Positions 24,634 to 32,899 of a stretch of 64,000 bases of DNA are shown one piece after another. This DNA is from Magnetospirillum sp. 15-1. Its GTDB lineage: Bacteria > Pseudomonadota > Alphaproteobacteria > Rhodospirillales > Magnetospirillaceae. The stretch is taken from contig NZ_FXXN01000025.1 in the NCBI RefSeq assembly GCF_900184795.1, positions 70,538-134,537 on the forward strand, read 5' to 3'. The position numbers were made by a program, and so were the translations under genes. The notes under the pieces are model-generated. The model searched no databases. It was given only the letters and a program-made list of their open reading frames with translations, and was not told where the DNA came from. The stretch's first letter is position 1; every line of letters begins with the position of its first letter.

Positions 24634-25805
24634 GCGGGTTCCTTTTCCTTATTGGCCTTGTCGCCGGCATTCTCGGCCTGGGCCATGCGGGCGCGGGCGG
24701 TCTCCCAGATCACTTCCAGCAGGGCATGGTCGTGGGCGACGAACTTGTGGAAGTCGCGGGCGTCGAGGATCAGCAACTGGCAGCGGCTGATCGCCTTGAC
24801 CGTGGCGGTGCGGGGGCAGCGCTCGATCAGGGCGATCTCGCCGAAGAAATCGCCGTTCTTGAGGATGAAGGTCCCGGCCTTGCCCTTGACCTCCACCTGG
24901 CCGTTGACGATGAAATACATGCACTCGCCGGTATCGCCCTCGCGCATCAGCACTTCGCCCTTGATGGCGCGGGCCAGTTTGAGGAGGCCGGCGATCTCGG
25001 CGATCTGGCTGGCCTGAAGGCGCTGGAAGAACGGCACCTTGGCGACCAGATGCCAGGTGGAGACGAAGTTCTGGCGCTTCATCTCCTCGGCGAACCCGGA
25101 GGCCAGGATCGAGGCCGGCAGCGCGAACATGCACAGGCCCAGCACCGCCACCACGCTGCCGAACAGCTTGCCCAGCGGCGTGATGGGCACCACGTCGCCG
25201 AACCCCACCGTGGAAAGGGTGACGATGGCCCACCACATGGCGGCCGGCACGCTGGCCAGGGCCGGATTGGCGGCGCGCTCGGTGAAATAGATCAGGGTCG
25301 AGGCCGAGATGGCCAGGATCAGCATGATGAACAGCGACGCCAGCAGCGGCCGCAACTCGTGCAGCACCACCACGCCGAGGGTTTCCAGGGCGGGGGAGTA
25401 GCGCGCCAGCTTGAGGAAGCGCAGGATGCCGAACACCGTCTCGCCGTCGTGGGGCATCAGGGCCGTGGCCTCGCCCACCAGGAACGGCACCACCGCCAGG
25501 AAGTCGAAGATACCGTAGGGCGACAGCGCATAACGCGCCATGGCCGCCAGCCCGGCCTCGTCCTCGGCCCGCTGACCCCAGGCAATCACCAGCCGCAGGA
25601 TATAATCGAGGGACAGAATGACCAGGAACAGCCCGCCGGTCGCCGAGACGGCGCTTTCAAAACCGATCCAGGCACCCGGCACGGTATCGATGATGGCGAT
25701 GGCGGTGGACAGCACGATGCATACCACCAGAACCGCCCGGTAGACCACGGCGCGCCTGGGTGGGAACGGTACCTCGCCCACCAATCCATAAAGCCACTCG
25801 GTCAT
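24630..25805 (-). CDS. Cyclic-nucleotide-gated-type potassium channel (MlotiK1-like)
   Basis: 391 residues. Six membrane segments span about residues 20-235: S1 'AVLVVCIVLSTAIAIIDTV', S2 after 'TGGLFLVILSLDYILRLV', a weakly charged S4 region ('FGILRFLKLARYSPALE'), and the pore with selectivity filter 'TLSTVGFGDVVPITPLGKL'. The C-terminal cyclic-nucleotide-binding domain (about 260-380) shows 'GECMYFIVNGQVEVKGKAG', 'NGDFFGEIALIERCPRTATV'; the FGE and R-T-A residues contact cAMP in the family. The GFG filter indicates K+ selectivity. It sits in the inner membrane. Confidence 0.92.
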   Translation of the reverse strand: MTEWLYGLVGEVPFPPRRAVVYRAVLVVCIVLSTAIAIIDTVPGAWIGFESAVSATGGLFLVILSLDYILRLVIAWGQRAEDEAGLAAMARYALSPYGIFDFLAVVPFLVGEATALMPHDGETVFGILRFLKLARYSPALETLGVVVLHELRPLLASLFIMLILAISASTLIYFTERAANPALASVPAAMWWAIVTLSTVGFGDVVPITPLGKLFGSVVAVLGLCMFALPASILASGFAEEMKRQNFVSTWHLVAKVPFFQRLQASQIAEIAGLLKLARAIKGEVLMREGDTGECMYFIVNGQVEVKGKAGTFILKNGDFFGEIALIERCPRTATVKAISRCQLLILDARDFHKFVAHDHALLEVIWETARARMAQAENAGDKANKEKEPA

Positions 25806-25889
25806 GGCCCCTCCCCTCGCTCCGCCGCTACTATAGCGACGCCGGGCCGGAGGCGCATCGTCGGAATTGAGATGATTATCGAGATGCCC

Positions 25890-26882
25890 TCAGGGCTCGG
25901 GCAGCGCGAATTCGGCGACGACCGGAGCGTGATAACTTTCCGGCGTGGCGTGAATGGTGGCGGGCGAAACCAGTTCGTCGCCCAGGGTCTCGTTATGAAT
26001 CTCGGCGCCCAGGTACCAGCCCAGCAGCGGCCGCGACACCAGGATGTGGTCCAGCATCACCGGCCGTCCATGGTGGATCACCGAATAGCGCCGGTTCTCC
26101 GGCAGGCTGCGCTCCAGCGGCACCAGCATGCGCATGGCCAGATGGCCGTTGCAGGTATCCTCCTCGTCGCCCCGGATGATGCGCAGGCCGGTTTCGCGTT
26201 CGGCGGCGTTGAAGTCGCCGCACACCACCACCAGGGCGTCGGGCTCGGCATCGAAGATCTCCTCCACCAGCAGACGAACCTCCAGGGCCTGCCCCGCCTG
26301 CTTGACTCCGGCCAGGAAGAAGCCCTCGGCCCAGCCGCCCACCGACAGCCAGCGGCCGAAGCGTTCCTTCTGGCCCTCCAGCCAGACGGCGCGCGGCGCC
26401 CGCAGGTGAACATTGATCACATGCAGCACCCGCCCACCCGGCAGGCCCAGCGCCGCGTGCAGGATGGGGCGGTCCCATTCCACCTTCTGGGCCTCGGCCG
26501 GAGCGGGCTCCGAGCGCACCGGCCGATAGGCGCAAGGCGGCACCAGATCGTGCCAGAGCTGACGGTGCGAACGGATCGGCAGGCGCGAGACGATGACCAG
26601 ATTGTGCTTGTCCGAGGGATGCACGCCGCCGCGATTGAGGCTCGCCGCCCGGTGCCAGTGCTCGTACTCGGTGCCGGCCAGCAGGCGGTCGAGGGCGGAG
26701 AACAGGCGCGGCCCGCTCTTGGTGGCCGGATGGGTGTTGACCTCCTGCAGGCACAGCACGTCGGCGCGCAGCCGCAGGAATTGCGGCCGCATCACCGCGA
26801 TCCGGTCCTCGAAATCGATTCCACCCGCCGGGTGGTCGTCCAGGTTTTCCAGATTGAAGGTGGCGAGTCTCAGTCGGGTCAC
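25890..26882 (-). CDS. Endonuclease/exonuclease/phosphatase (EEP) family protein
   Basis: 330 residues. EEP motifs occur in order: 'RLATFNLENLDD', 'ADVLCLQEVNTH' (metal-binding Glu), 'HNLVIVSRLPIRSHRQ', 'VINVHLRAPRA', 'DALVVVCGDFNAAERETG' (D-x-N) and 'PVMLDHILVSRPL' with 'SYHAPVVAEF' (catalytic Asp-His). It is a Mg-dependent phosphodiesterase or phosphatase; the substrate could be nucleic acid, a phosphoinositide-like lipid or a nucleotide. There is no signal peptide. It is divergent from the hemerythrin gene. Confidence 0.87.
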   Translation of the reverse strand: MTRLRLATFNLENLDDHPAGGIDFEDRIAVMRPQFLRLRADVLCLQEVNTHPATKSGPRLFSALDRLLAGTEYEHWHRAASLNRGGVHPSDKHNLVIVSRLPIRSHRQLWHDLVPPCAYRPVRSEPAPAEAQKVEWDRPILHAALGLPGGRVLHVINVHLRAPRAVWLEGQKERFGRWLSVGGWAEGFFLAGVKQAGQALEVRLLVEEIFDAEPDALVVVCGDFNAAERETGLRIIRGDEEDTCNGHLAMRMLVPLERSLPENRRYSVIHHGRPVMLDHILVSRPLLGWYLGAEIHNETLGDELVSPATIHATPESYHAPVVAEFALPEP

Positions 26883-26954
26883 ATCATCCTCCGCTCCCGG
26901 AGTCTACATCAAGCCCGATCGCCCGGCGAGAGGCGCACTGGACATCGGGAATGC

Positions 26955-26989
26955 TTGTGCCGCCTCGGATGTACGGTATAGTAACTATA
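26955..26989 (+). promoter_or_regulatory. Promoter of the hemerythrin-cheZ unit with palindromic -10
   Basis: TTGTGC (26955-26960), a 16-base spacer and TATAGT (26977-26982) form a fair sigma-70-type promoter. The -10 belongs to a perfect palindrome TATAGT-A-ACTATA (26977-26989), so the opposite strand also has a -10 facing the divergent EEP gene, although I see no -35 for it. Confidence 0.5.
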
Positions 26990-27016
26990 GGCGGGAACGC
27001 AGGGGCAGGGGGCCCG

Positions 27017-27454
27017 ATGACATCGATCGCGTGGAGCGAAGCATTCAGCGTGGGCAATCCGTTGCTGGATTCCGACCACCGCATCCTGATCGACCTGCTG
27101 ATCCAGCTATATGACGCCATCGATACCGGCCAGAGCCGGGACGTGGTCGGCAGCGTCCTGTCCGCCCTTTCCGAATATGCAGAGCATCATTTTCGCCGCG
27201 AGGAAGGTATGATGGCCGCCTGCGGCTATCCCGACCTCGAGGCCCATAAGGCGGAGCACCGCCAGATGGAAACCCGTGTCCGCGACGTCTGCGGCCGCTA
27301 CCGGGCGGGAGAGCGCGGCGCTTTGGACGAGCAAGTTGTGGAATTGCTCAAGAAGTGGTTGACCCAGCATATCCAGGTTACGGATAAATCATACAGGCCG
27401 TGGGTGGAGCGGGTGGTTGATGGCGGAGCAAGACCGCCATCGGTGACAGTATAA
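27017..27454 (+). CDS. Bacteriohemerythrin
   Basis: 145 residues from ATG 27017 with AGGGGCAGGGGG upstream. All di-iron ligands are in place: His in 'LDSDHRILIDLL', His and Glu in 'EHHFRREEGMMAACG', His pair in 'LEAHKAEHRQME', and His/Asp in 'QHIQVTDKSYRPW'. Such proteins bind O2 reversibly and are common in microaerophilic, aerotactic bacteria. The cheZ gene follows 17 bases later, suggesting a link between oxygen and chemotaxis; that link is inferred from position only. Confidence 0.93.
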   Translation: MTSIAWSEAFSVGNPLLDSDHRILIDLLIQLYDAIDTGQSRDVVGSVLSALSEYAEHHFRREEGMMAACGYPDLEAHKAEHRQMETRVRDVCGRYRAGERGALDEQVVELLKKWLTQHIQVTDKSYRPWVERVVDGGARPPSVTV

Positions 27455-27471
27455 GGGAACGGCAGGCAGTC

Positions 27472-28206
27472 ATGACGACCGAGCGCAAGTTGTTTACGGC
27501 CGAGATCAAGCGGCTTCAGGCGCGCGGCGAGGCCACGCCCAACGCCTCCAATTCCGAGGTCCTCAAGGCCATCACCGAACTGCGTGCCGACCTCAAGGGT
27601 CTGGAGTTCCTGATCCGCGGCGACGCTCCGCCGGTGGCGGCGGTGGCGACCCCGGCCGACGACGTGCTGCCGCAAAAGGCCGCCGAGGTCTCCATGCTGA
27701 AGACCGAGCTGCGCGCCCTGGCGGTCTGCATTGAGCACACCAAGGCGGAAATCGCCGCGCTGCGCCCCAAGGACGCCGACGACGACCGCCTGATGGCCGT
27801 CACCTTCGAGCTGGACGCCATCGTGTCGTCCACCGAGCGGGCCACCGAGCAGATCCTGGAAGCCGCCGAGAAGATCGAGAGCATCGGTAAGGAAATCCAC
27901 GCCCATGCCGCCGATTCCTATGTCGGCCGTCTGGTCGAGGACATCAACGACACCGTCAGCAGCATCTTCGAGGCCTGTAATTTCCAGGATATCACCGGCC
28001 AGCGCATCACCAAGGTGGTCAAGACCCTCAAATACGTCGAGGCCCGCATCAACGCCATGATCGAGATCTGGGGGCCGGAGAACATCTCCGACGTATCGCC
28101 CAAGATCTTCGAGGAGCACAAGGACGACGATTCCAAGCTGCTCAACGGCCCAGCCCTGGAAAACCAGGGAATCTCCCAGGACGAGATCGACAAGCTGTTC
28201 GGGTAA
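27472..28206 (+). CDS. cheZ: CheY-P phosphatase CheZ
   Basis: 244 residues, mostly long helices. The active-site segment is 'IFEACNFQDITGQRITKVV' (Asp and Gln correspond to the CheZ catalytic F-Q-D-x-T-G-Q motif). The C-terminal CheY-binding peptide is 'ISQDEIDKLFG'. It dephosphorylates CheY-P to reset the flagellar motor. The middle (about 50-75) is an Ala/Pro linker. It is transcribed with hemerythrin and ends at a strong terminator. AACGGCAGGCAGTC precedes the ATG; the Shine-Dalgarno is modest. Confidence 0.92.
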   Translation: MTTERKLFTAEIKRLQARGEATPNASNSEVLKAITELRADLKGLEFLIRGDAPPVAAVATPADDVLPQKAAEVSMLKTELRALAVCIEHTKAEIAALRPKDADDDRLMAVTFELDAIVSSTERATEQILEAAEKIESIGKEIHAHAADSYVGRLVEDINDTVSSIFEACNFQDITGQRITKVVKTLKYVEARINAMIEIWGPENISDVSPKIFEEHKDDDSKLLNGPALENQGISQDEIDKLFG

Positions 28207-28246
28207 ATACGGTTTCCACCCGACCAGACCTAAGTATAGAACCAAT

Positions 28247-28280
28247 AAAGGCCTCCACCATCCGGAGGCCTTTTCTTTTG
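28247..28280 (+). terminator. Rho-independent terminator after cheZ
   Basis: AAAGGCCTCC (28247-28256) pairs with GGAGGCCTTT (28264-28273), a 10-bp stem with a 7-base loop, followed by TCTTTTG. It separates the chemotaxis unit from the RNase P RNA gene. Confidence 0.9.
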
Positions 28281-28304
28281 AACCACGTTCACACTTCGTG
28301 GCAC

Positions 28305-28332
28305 TTGACCTGCACTCTCCAGGCCCTAAAGT
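28305..28332 (+). promoter_or_regulatory. rnpB promoter
   Basis: TTGACC (28305-28310), 16 bases, then TAAAGT (28327-28332). Transcription 7 bases later would begin at 28339, exactly where the P1 stem of RNase P RNA starts. Confidence 0.75.
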
Positions 28333-28338
28333 GGGGCC

Positions 28339-28744
<406 letters not shown>

Positions 28745-29086
28745 TTTTCCCATGAATTCCCAAACCCGTCCCAAGGTCCCATCCGGGCCTTTGAGCCATC
28801 TGTTCACGATGCGATCCCGCCGGGGTTTTTCCACCCTTTCGGCGGCGAAATGTGAAAAATTGGTAAATATCAAGGCGCTGCAGGGCGTTCCTCGACTACT
28901 TTAGTAAAAACTTCCCAGCATTGTTCCTAATTGGGTTTCTCCCATGCGATTACTATCCGATTCCATTGACTCCCATGTTTTCCCATGTTATCCCATTAGA
29001 CACCATCCCATCGGGACACACAGGCGTAGTGTGTCGCGGGGATGGGCAAGGGGTTTTCGGGCACAGCAAGCGGAAGGCGGACGAGG
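28745..29086 (+). other. Intergenic region between rnpB and mraZ
   Basis: 342 bases without a convincing gene. The first 190 bases contain a low-GC stretch ('GTGAAAAATTGGTAAATATC' near 28850-28870). The second part holds the MraZ operator, described separately. Open frames across this interval are chance extensions of rsmH and mraZ frames. Confidence 0.7.
28940..29011. promoter_or_regulatory. MraZ operator overlapping the dcw promoter
   Basis: TCCCAT boxes lie at 28940, 28971, 28981, 28991 and 29006. The central three are exactly 10 bases apart, which on the minus strand reads TGGGA-N5-TGGGA-N5-TGGGA. MraZ is known to bind TGGGN repeats with 5-base spacers upstream of its own gene. A possible promoter, TTGACT (28966-28971) with 17 bases to TATCCC (28989-28994), is buried in the boxes, consistent with autorepression. 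Confidence 0.85.
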
Positions 29087-29554
29087 GTGGCACTCTTCCT
29101 CTCCACATTCGTCAATCGGGTCGACAAGAAGGGGCGGGCTTCGGTGCCGGCGACCTTCCGTGCGGCCCTGGCTGCCCAAAGCTTCGCCGGAATCGTCTGC
29201 TACCGCTCGTTCACCAATGCCTGTGTCGAGGGCTGCGGCATGGATTTCATGGAGCGCCTGTCCGACGGCGCCCAGAACTTCGATGCCTTTTCCGCCGAGC
29301 AGGAAGACCTGTCGGCCCTGATCTTCGCCGATGCCCGCCAATTGCCCTGGGATCCCGAGGGCCGCATCGTCCTGCCCGAGGACATCATGGCCCATGCCGG
29401 CATCACCGAGTCCGTCGCCTTCGTCGGCAAGGGCCAGACCTTCCAGATCTGGCAGCCCGAGGCCTACAAGGCGGTGGAGACCGAAATCCGCGCCCGCGCC
29501 CTGCAGTCCCGCCCCACCCTGCCGCTGCGCCCCTCCCCCAAGGTGTCCTCGTGA
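29087..29554 (+). CDS. mraZ: Transcriptional regulator MraZ
   Basis: 155 residues from GTG 29087, so that the protein begins with the family N-terminus '[20 protein letters not shown]'. GGAAGG lies 10 bases upstream. ATG 29042 is in frame but would add a 15-residue unconserved leader. Two SpoVT/AbrB-like swapped-hairpin halves are visible; the second is '[20 protein letters not shown]'. MraZ forms ring oligomers, binds TGGG repeats and represses the dcw operon. The operator is found just upstream. The stop overlaps the rsmH start. Confidence 0.93.
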   Translation: MALFLSTFVNRVDKKGRASVPATFRAALAAQSFAGIVCYRSFTNACVEGCGMDFMERLSDGAQNFDAFSAEQEDLSALIFADARQLPWDPEGRIVLPEDIMAHAGITESVAFVGKGQTFQIWQPEAYKAVETEIRARALQSRPTLPLRPSPKVSS

Positions 29555-30507
29555 GTCCCGCCCCCCATATCCCGGTCCTGCTGGCCGAGGTGATCGAGGC
29601 GCTGGCGCCCCGCGACGGCGGCGTTTACGTGGACGGCACCTTCGGAGCCGGCGGCTACTCGCGCGCCATCCTGTCCACCTCCGCCTGCCGGGTGTGGGCC
29701 ATCGACCGCGACCCCACCGCCGTGGCCCGCGGCCGCGCCCTGGAGCAAAGCCAGGACGGCCGTTTCGCCATGATCGAGGGTCGATTTGGCGATATGGATT
29801 CGTTGCTGCGTCAGCAAAATGTCAACCAGGTTGACGGCATCGCTCTCGACATCGGCGTGTCGTCCATGCAGATCGATCAGCCGGAGCGCGGCTTCTCGTT
29901 CGCCAAGGACGGGCCACTGGACATGCGCATGGAGGCCCAGGGCCCCAGCGCCGCCGACATGGTCAACGACACGCCCGAGGGCGAGCTGGCCAACATCATC
30001 TACCGCTACGGCGAGGAGCGGCTGTCGCGCCGCGTCGCCAAGGCCATCGTCGAGGCCCGCCGCGCCAAGCGCTTCGAGCGCACCGGCGAACTGGCCGAGG
30101 TGATCCGCCGGGTGGTGCCGCGCTCGGGCGACGGCATCGACCCCGCCACGCGGACCTTCCAGGCGCTGCGCATCGCGGTCAACGACGAGCTGGGCGAGCT
30201 GGAGCGCGGTCTGGAAGCCGCCGAGCGCCTGCTGGCTCCCGGCGGGCGTCTGGCCGTGGTGACCTTCCATTCCCTGGAGGACCGGGTGGTCAAGGGCTTC
30301 CTGAAGGCCCGCGCCGGCGAGGCGTCGCGCCCGTCGCGCCACGTGCCCCAGGCCCAGGGCACCGGTCCCGCCGCCAGCTTCACCCTGCTGTCGCGCAAGG
30401 CCATCGCTCCCGGCCAGGACGAGGCGCGCGCCAATCCCCGCGCCCGCTCGGCCAAGCTGCGCGCCGCCATCCGCACCGAGGCTCCCGCCTGGGAGACCGG
30501 CTCATGA
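29551..30507 (+). CDS. rsmH: 16S rRNA (cytosine1402-N4)-methyltransferase RsmH (MraW)
   Basis: 318 residues, starting at GTG 29551 inside the mraZ stop (GTGA). '[13 protein letters not shown]' is the conserved N-terminus, '[16 protein letters not shown]' the SAM-binding loop, '[19 protein letters not shown]' and 'LDMRM' the core, and '[16 protein letters not shown]' the C-terminal motif. It methylates C1402 in the ribosomal P site. Standard second gene of dcw clusters. It overlaps ftsL by 4 bases. Confidence 0.96.
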   Translation: MSPAPHIPVLLAEVIEALAPRDGGVYVDGTFGAGGYSRAILSTSACRVWAIDRDPTAVARGRALEQSQDGRFAMIEGRFGDMDSLLRQQNVNQVDGIALDIGVSSMQIDQPERGFSFAKDGPLDMRMEAQGPSAADMVNDTPEGELANIIYRYGEERLSRRVAKAIVEARRAKRFERTGELAEVIRRVVPRSGDGIDPATRTFQALRIAVNDELGELERGLEAAERLLAPGGRLAVVTFHSLEDRVVKGFLKARAGEASRPSRHVPQAQGTGPAASFTLLSRKAIAPGQDEARANPRARSAKLRAAIRTEAPAWETGS

Positions 30508-31136
30508 GACGCGGACTGACCGGCACCATCCTGTGGACCCTGCTGGCGGTCAGCGTCGGCGTGGTGCTGTTCGTGGTCAAGTACGAGGTCAAGGATCTGG
30601 AGGCGCGGCTCGCCGGCCTGAACGCCGAGATTCACCGCAACCAGGAGACCATCCACGTCCTGCGCGCCGAGTGGAGCTATCTCAACGATCCGGTCCGCCT
30701 GCGCACCCTGGCCGAGAAGCATCTGGGCATGAAGCCGGTGACGCCCACCCAGGTGGCGACGCTCGACACCCTGCCCAAGGACGGAATTCCGGCCACCGGC
30801 GTGGTCTACGCCGCCGTATCGCCGTCCCGGATGTCCCTGCCGGTCCAGGCGCCGGCCACCCAGGCGCCCAAGTCCGCGCCGCACGCCACCCCGGTCAAGC
30901 TGGCCGAGGGCCCGGCCAAACCCCGGCCGGTGGACAGCGCCAAACCGCAGCAGCCCGGCAAGCCGCAACCCAACAAGCCCGGCACCGCGACCCTGGCCCA
31001 AGGTCCCACGGTCAAACCCCTGGAAGCCCCCTCGGCGAAGGCCGCCACCCCGGCTCCGGCCCCTGCGAAGGGCGGCCGGAGCATCGTGATTCCGTCCCCG
31101 GCCCTGGCTCAGACCGAGCCGGGAGGCGTCCAGTGA
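30504..31136 (+). CDS. ftsL: Cell division protein FtsL with long Pro/Ala-rich periplasmic tail
   Basis: 210 residues. One membrane helix near residues 8-27 ('[17 protein letters not shown]') is followed by a leucine-zipper-like coiled coil ('[19 protein letters not shown]') and the FtsL motif '[20 protein letters not shown]'. FtsL joins FtsB and FtsQ in the division complex that activates FtsWI. Beyond residue 90 there is an extra tail of about 110 residues, rich in Pro, Ala and Lys, absent from enteric FtsL. Overlaps rsmH (ATGA) and ftsI (GTGA). Confidence 0.92.
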   Translation: MRRGLTGTILWTLLAVSVGVVLFVVKYEVKDLEARLAGLNAEIHRNQETIHVLRAEWSYLNDPVRLRTLAEKHLGMKPVTPTQVATLDTLPKDGIPATGVVYAAVSPSRMSLPVQAPATQAPKSAPHATPVKLAEGPAKPRPVDSAKPQQPGKPQPNKPGTATLAQGPTVKPLEAPSAKAATPAPAPAKGGRSIVIPSPALAQTEPGGVQ

Positions 31137-32899
31137 GCATCTTCGCGCCTCGCCGCCACACCCCCGGCTTCCATGCCGGCGACGACCTTCAGGCCGGCGC
31201 CGCGCTTCGTCTGGACGGCGTGCGCATGCAGGCCATCGAGACCGGCCGCTCGCGTCTGGTGGTCACCGCCCTGGTCTTTCTGCTGGCCTTCACCGCCATC
31301 GGGGCGCGGATGGTCGATGTCGCCGTCATCGAGCGCAACCCGCCCAAGCAGCATACCCAGCCCCAGGCCCGCACCGACGACCTGCAGATGGACCGGGCCG
31401 ACATCTCGGACCGTACCGGGGTGCTGCTGGCCTCGTCGCTTCCCACCGTGTCGCTGTTCGCCCGGCCCGAGGACCTGAAGCTCGCCAAGGTGGACATCGA
31501 GAACGCCGCCATCCGCCTGGTGACCGTGCTGCCCGAGCTGGACCTGGAGGAGACCATCGAGCGCCTGTCGTCGGGCCGTCAGTTCGTCTACCTCAAGCGC
31601 AACCTGACGCCGCGCCAGCAATACGACGTCAATTCCCTGGGCATTCCCGGCCTGCTGTTCGAAAAGGGCGAGCGCCGCATCTATCCGCACGGCCCGCTAG
31701 CCTCCCACGCCGTCGGCGTCACCGACGTGGACAACAAGGGCGTGGCCGGCATCGAGAAGCGCTTCGAGAACGCGCTGCGTGAAAGCCGCGAGCCGCTGGC
31801 CCTGTCCATCGACATCCGCGTCCAGACCATCGTGCGCAACGAGCTGGCCCGTTCGGTCGAGGAATTCTCGGCGGTGGGCGGTACCGGCATGGTGATGGAC
31901 GTGCGCACCGGCGAGCTGGTGGCCATGGTCAGCCTGCCCGATTTCGACCCCAACGACCCGCCCGCCCCCACCGACGCGTCCATGTTCAACCGCGCCACCA
32001 AGGGCGCCTACGAGATGGGCTCCACCTTCAAGCTGTTCAACACCGCCATGGTGCTGGATCTGGGCAAGGCCAACCTCAATTCCAGCTTCGACGCCACCAA
32101 GCCGCTGGTCTTCGCCGGACACACCATCCACGACGACCACGCGCTCAATCGCTGGCTGACCATTCCGGAAATCCTCATCCACTCGTCCAATATCGGCTCG
32201 GCCCGCATGGCGCTGGACGCCGGCACCGAGGCGCAGCGCACCTTCATGGCCCGCATCGGCATGCTGCAATCCCCGCCGCTGGAACTGCCCGAGGTGGGCG
32301 GCCCCCTGGTCCCCTCCCCCTGGCGCGAGATCAACACCGTCACCATTTCCTTCGGGCACGGCCTGTCGGTGACGCCGCTGCAATTGCTGGCCGGCACCGC
32401 CGCCCTGGTCAACGGCGGGGAATACCACGCGCCGACCCTGCTGGCCCGCGCCCCCGGCGACGCGGTGCCCGCCATCCGGGTGGTCAAGCCCAAGACCTCG
32501 GAGGCCATGCGCCAGTTGATGCGCATGGTGGTCACCGACGGCACCGGCAAGAAGGCCGACGTTCCCGGCTACGAGGTGGGCGGCAAGACCGGCACCGCCG
32601 AGAAGGTCGGCAACGGCGGCTATCGCAAGAAGGCGGTGCTGTCCTCGTTCATCGCCGCCTTCCCCATGGATGCGCCGCGCTACGCGGTGCTGATGATGAT
32701 CGACGAGCCCCAGGCCACCAAGCAGACCTTCGGCTTCATCACCGCCGGCTGGACCGCGGCGCCCGCCGCCGGCCGGGTGATCGCCCAGATCGCGCCGCTG
32801 CTGGGGCTGATGCCCAAGACCTTGCCGATTCCCCCGTCCAACGGAACCAAGGGAATCGCCCACACCGGAGGAGGCCGTGAAGTTGCGGCGGTTGAGTGA
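31133..32899 (+). CDS. ftsI: Septal peptidoglycan transpeptidase FtsI (PBP3)
   Basis: 588 residues from GTG 31133, overlapping the ftsL stop. One N-terminal membrane helix ('LVVTALVFLLAFTAIGARMV', about residues 37-56), a PBP dimerisation domain ('DRADISDRTGVLLASSLPTV', 'YLKRNLTPRQQYDV'), then the transpeptidase: SxxK in 'EMGSTFKLFNTAM', SxN in 'ILIHSSNIGSARM', KTG in 'VGGKTGTAEKVG'. It cross-links septal wall made by FtsW. The final 23 bases overlap murE. Confidence 0.96.
   Translation: MSIFAPRRHTPGFHAGDDLQAGAALRLDGVRMQAIETGRSRLVVTALVFLLAFTAIGARMVDVAVIERNPPKQHTQPQARTDDLQMDRADISDRTGVLLASSLPTVSLFARPEDLKLAKVDIENAAIRLVTVLPELDLEETIERLSSGRQFVYLKRNLTPRQQYDVNSLGIPGLLFEKGERRIYPHGPLASHAVGVTDVDNKGVAGIEKRFENALRESREPLALSIDIRVQTIVRNELARSVEEFSAVGGTGMVMDVRTGELVAMVSLPDFDPNDPPAPTDASMFNRATKGAYEMGSTFKLFNTAMVLDLGKANLNSSFDATKPLVFAGHTIHDDHALNRWLTIPEILIHSSNIGSARMALDAGTEAQRTFMARIGMLQSPPLELPEVGGPLVPSPWREINTVTISFGHGLSVTPLQLLAGTAALVNGGEYHAPTLLARAPGDAVPAIRVVKPKTSEAMRQLMRMVVTDGTGKKADVPGYEVGGKTGTAEKVGNGGYRKKAVLSSFIAAFPMDAPRYAVLMMIDEPQATKQTFGFITAGWTAAPAAGRVIAQIAPLLGLMPKTLPIPPSNGTKGIAHTGGGREVAAVE

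Noticed and set aside
28921-29550. Upstream extension of the rsmH frame
   Set aside because: It runs in an alternate frame through mraZ; RsmH starts at the GTG overlapping the mraZ stop.
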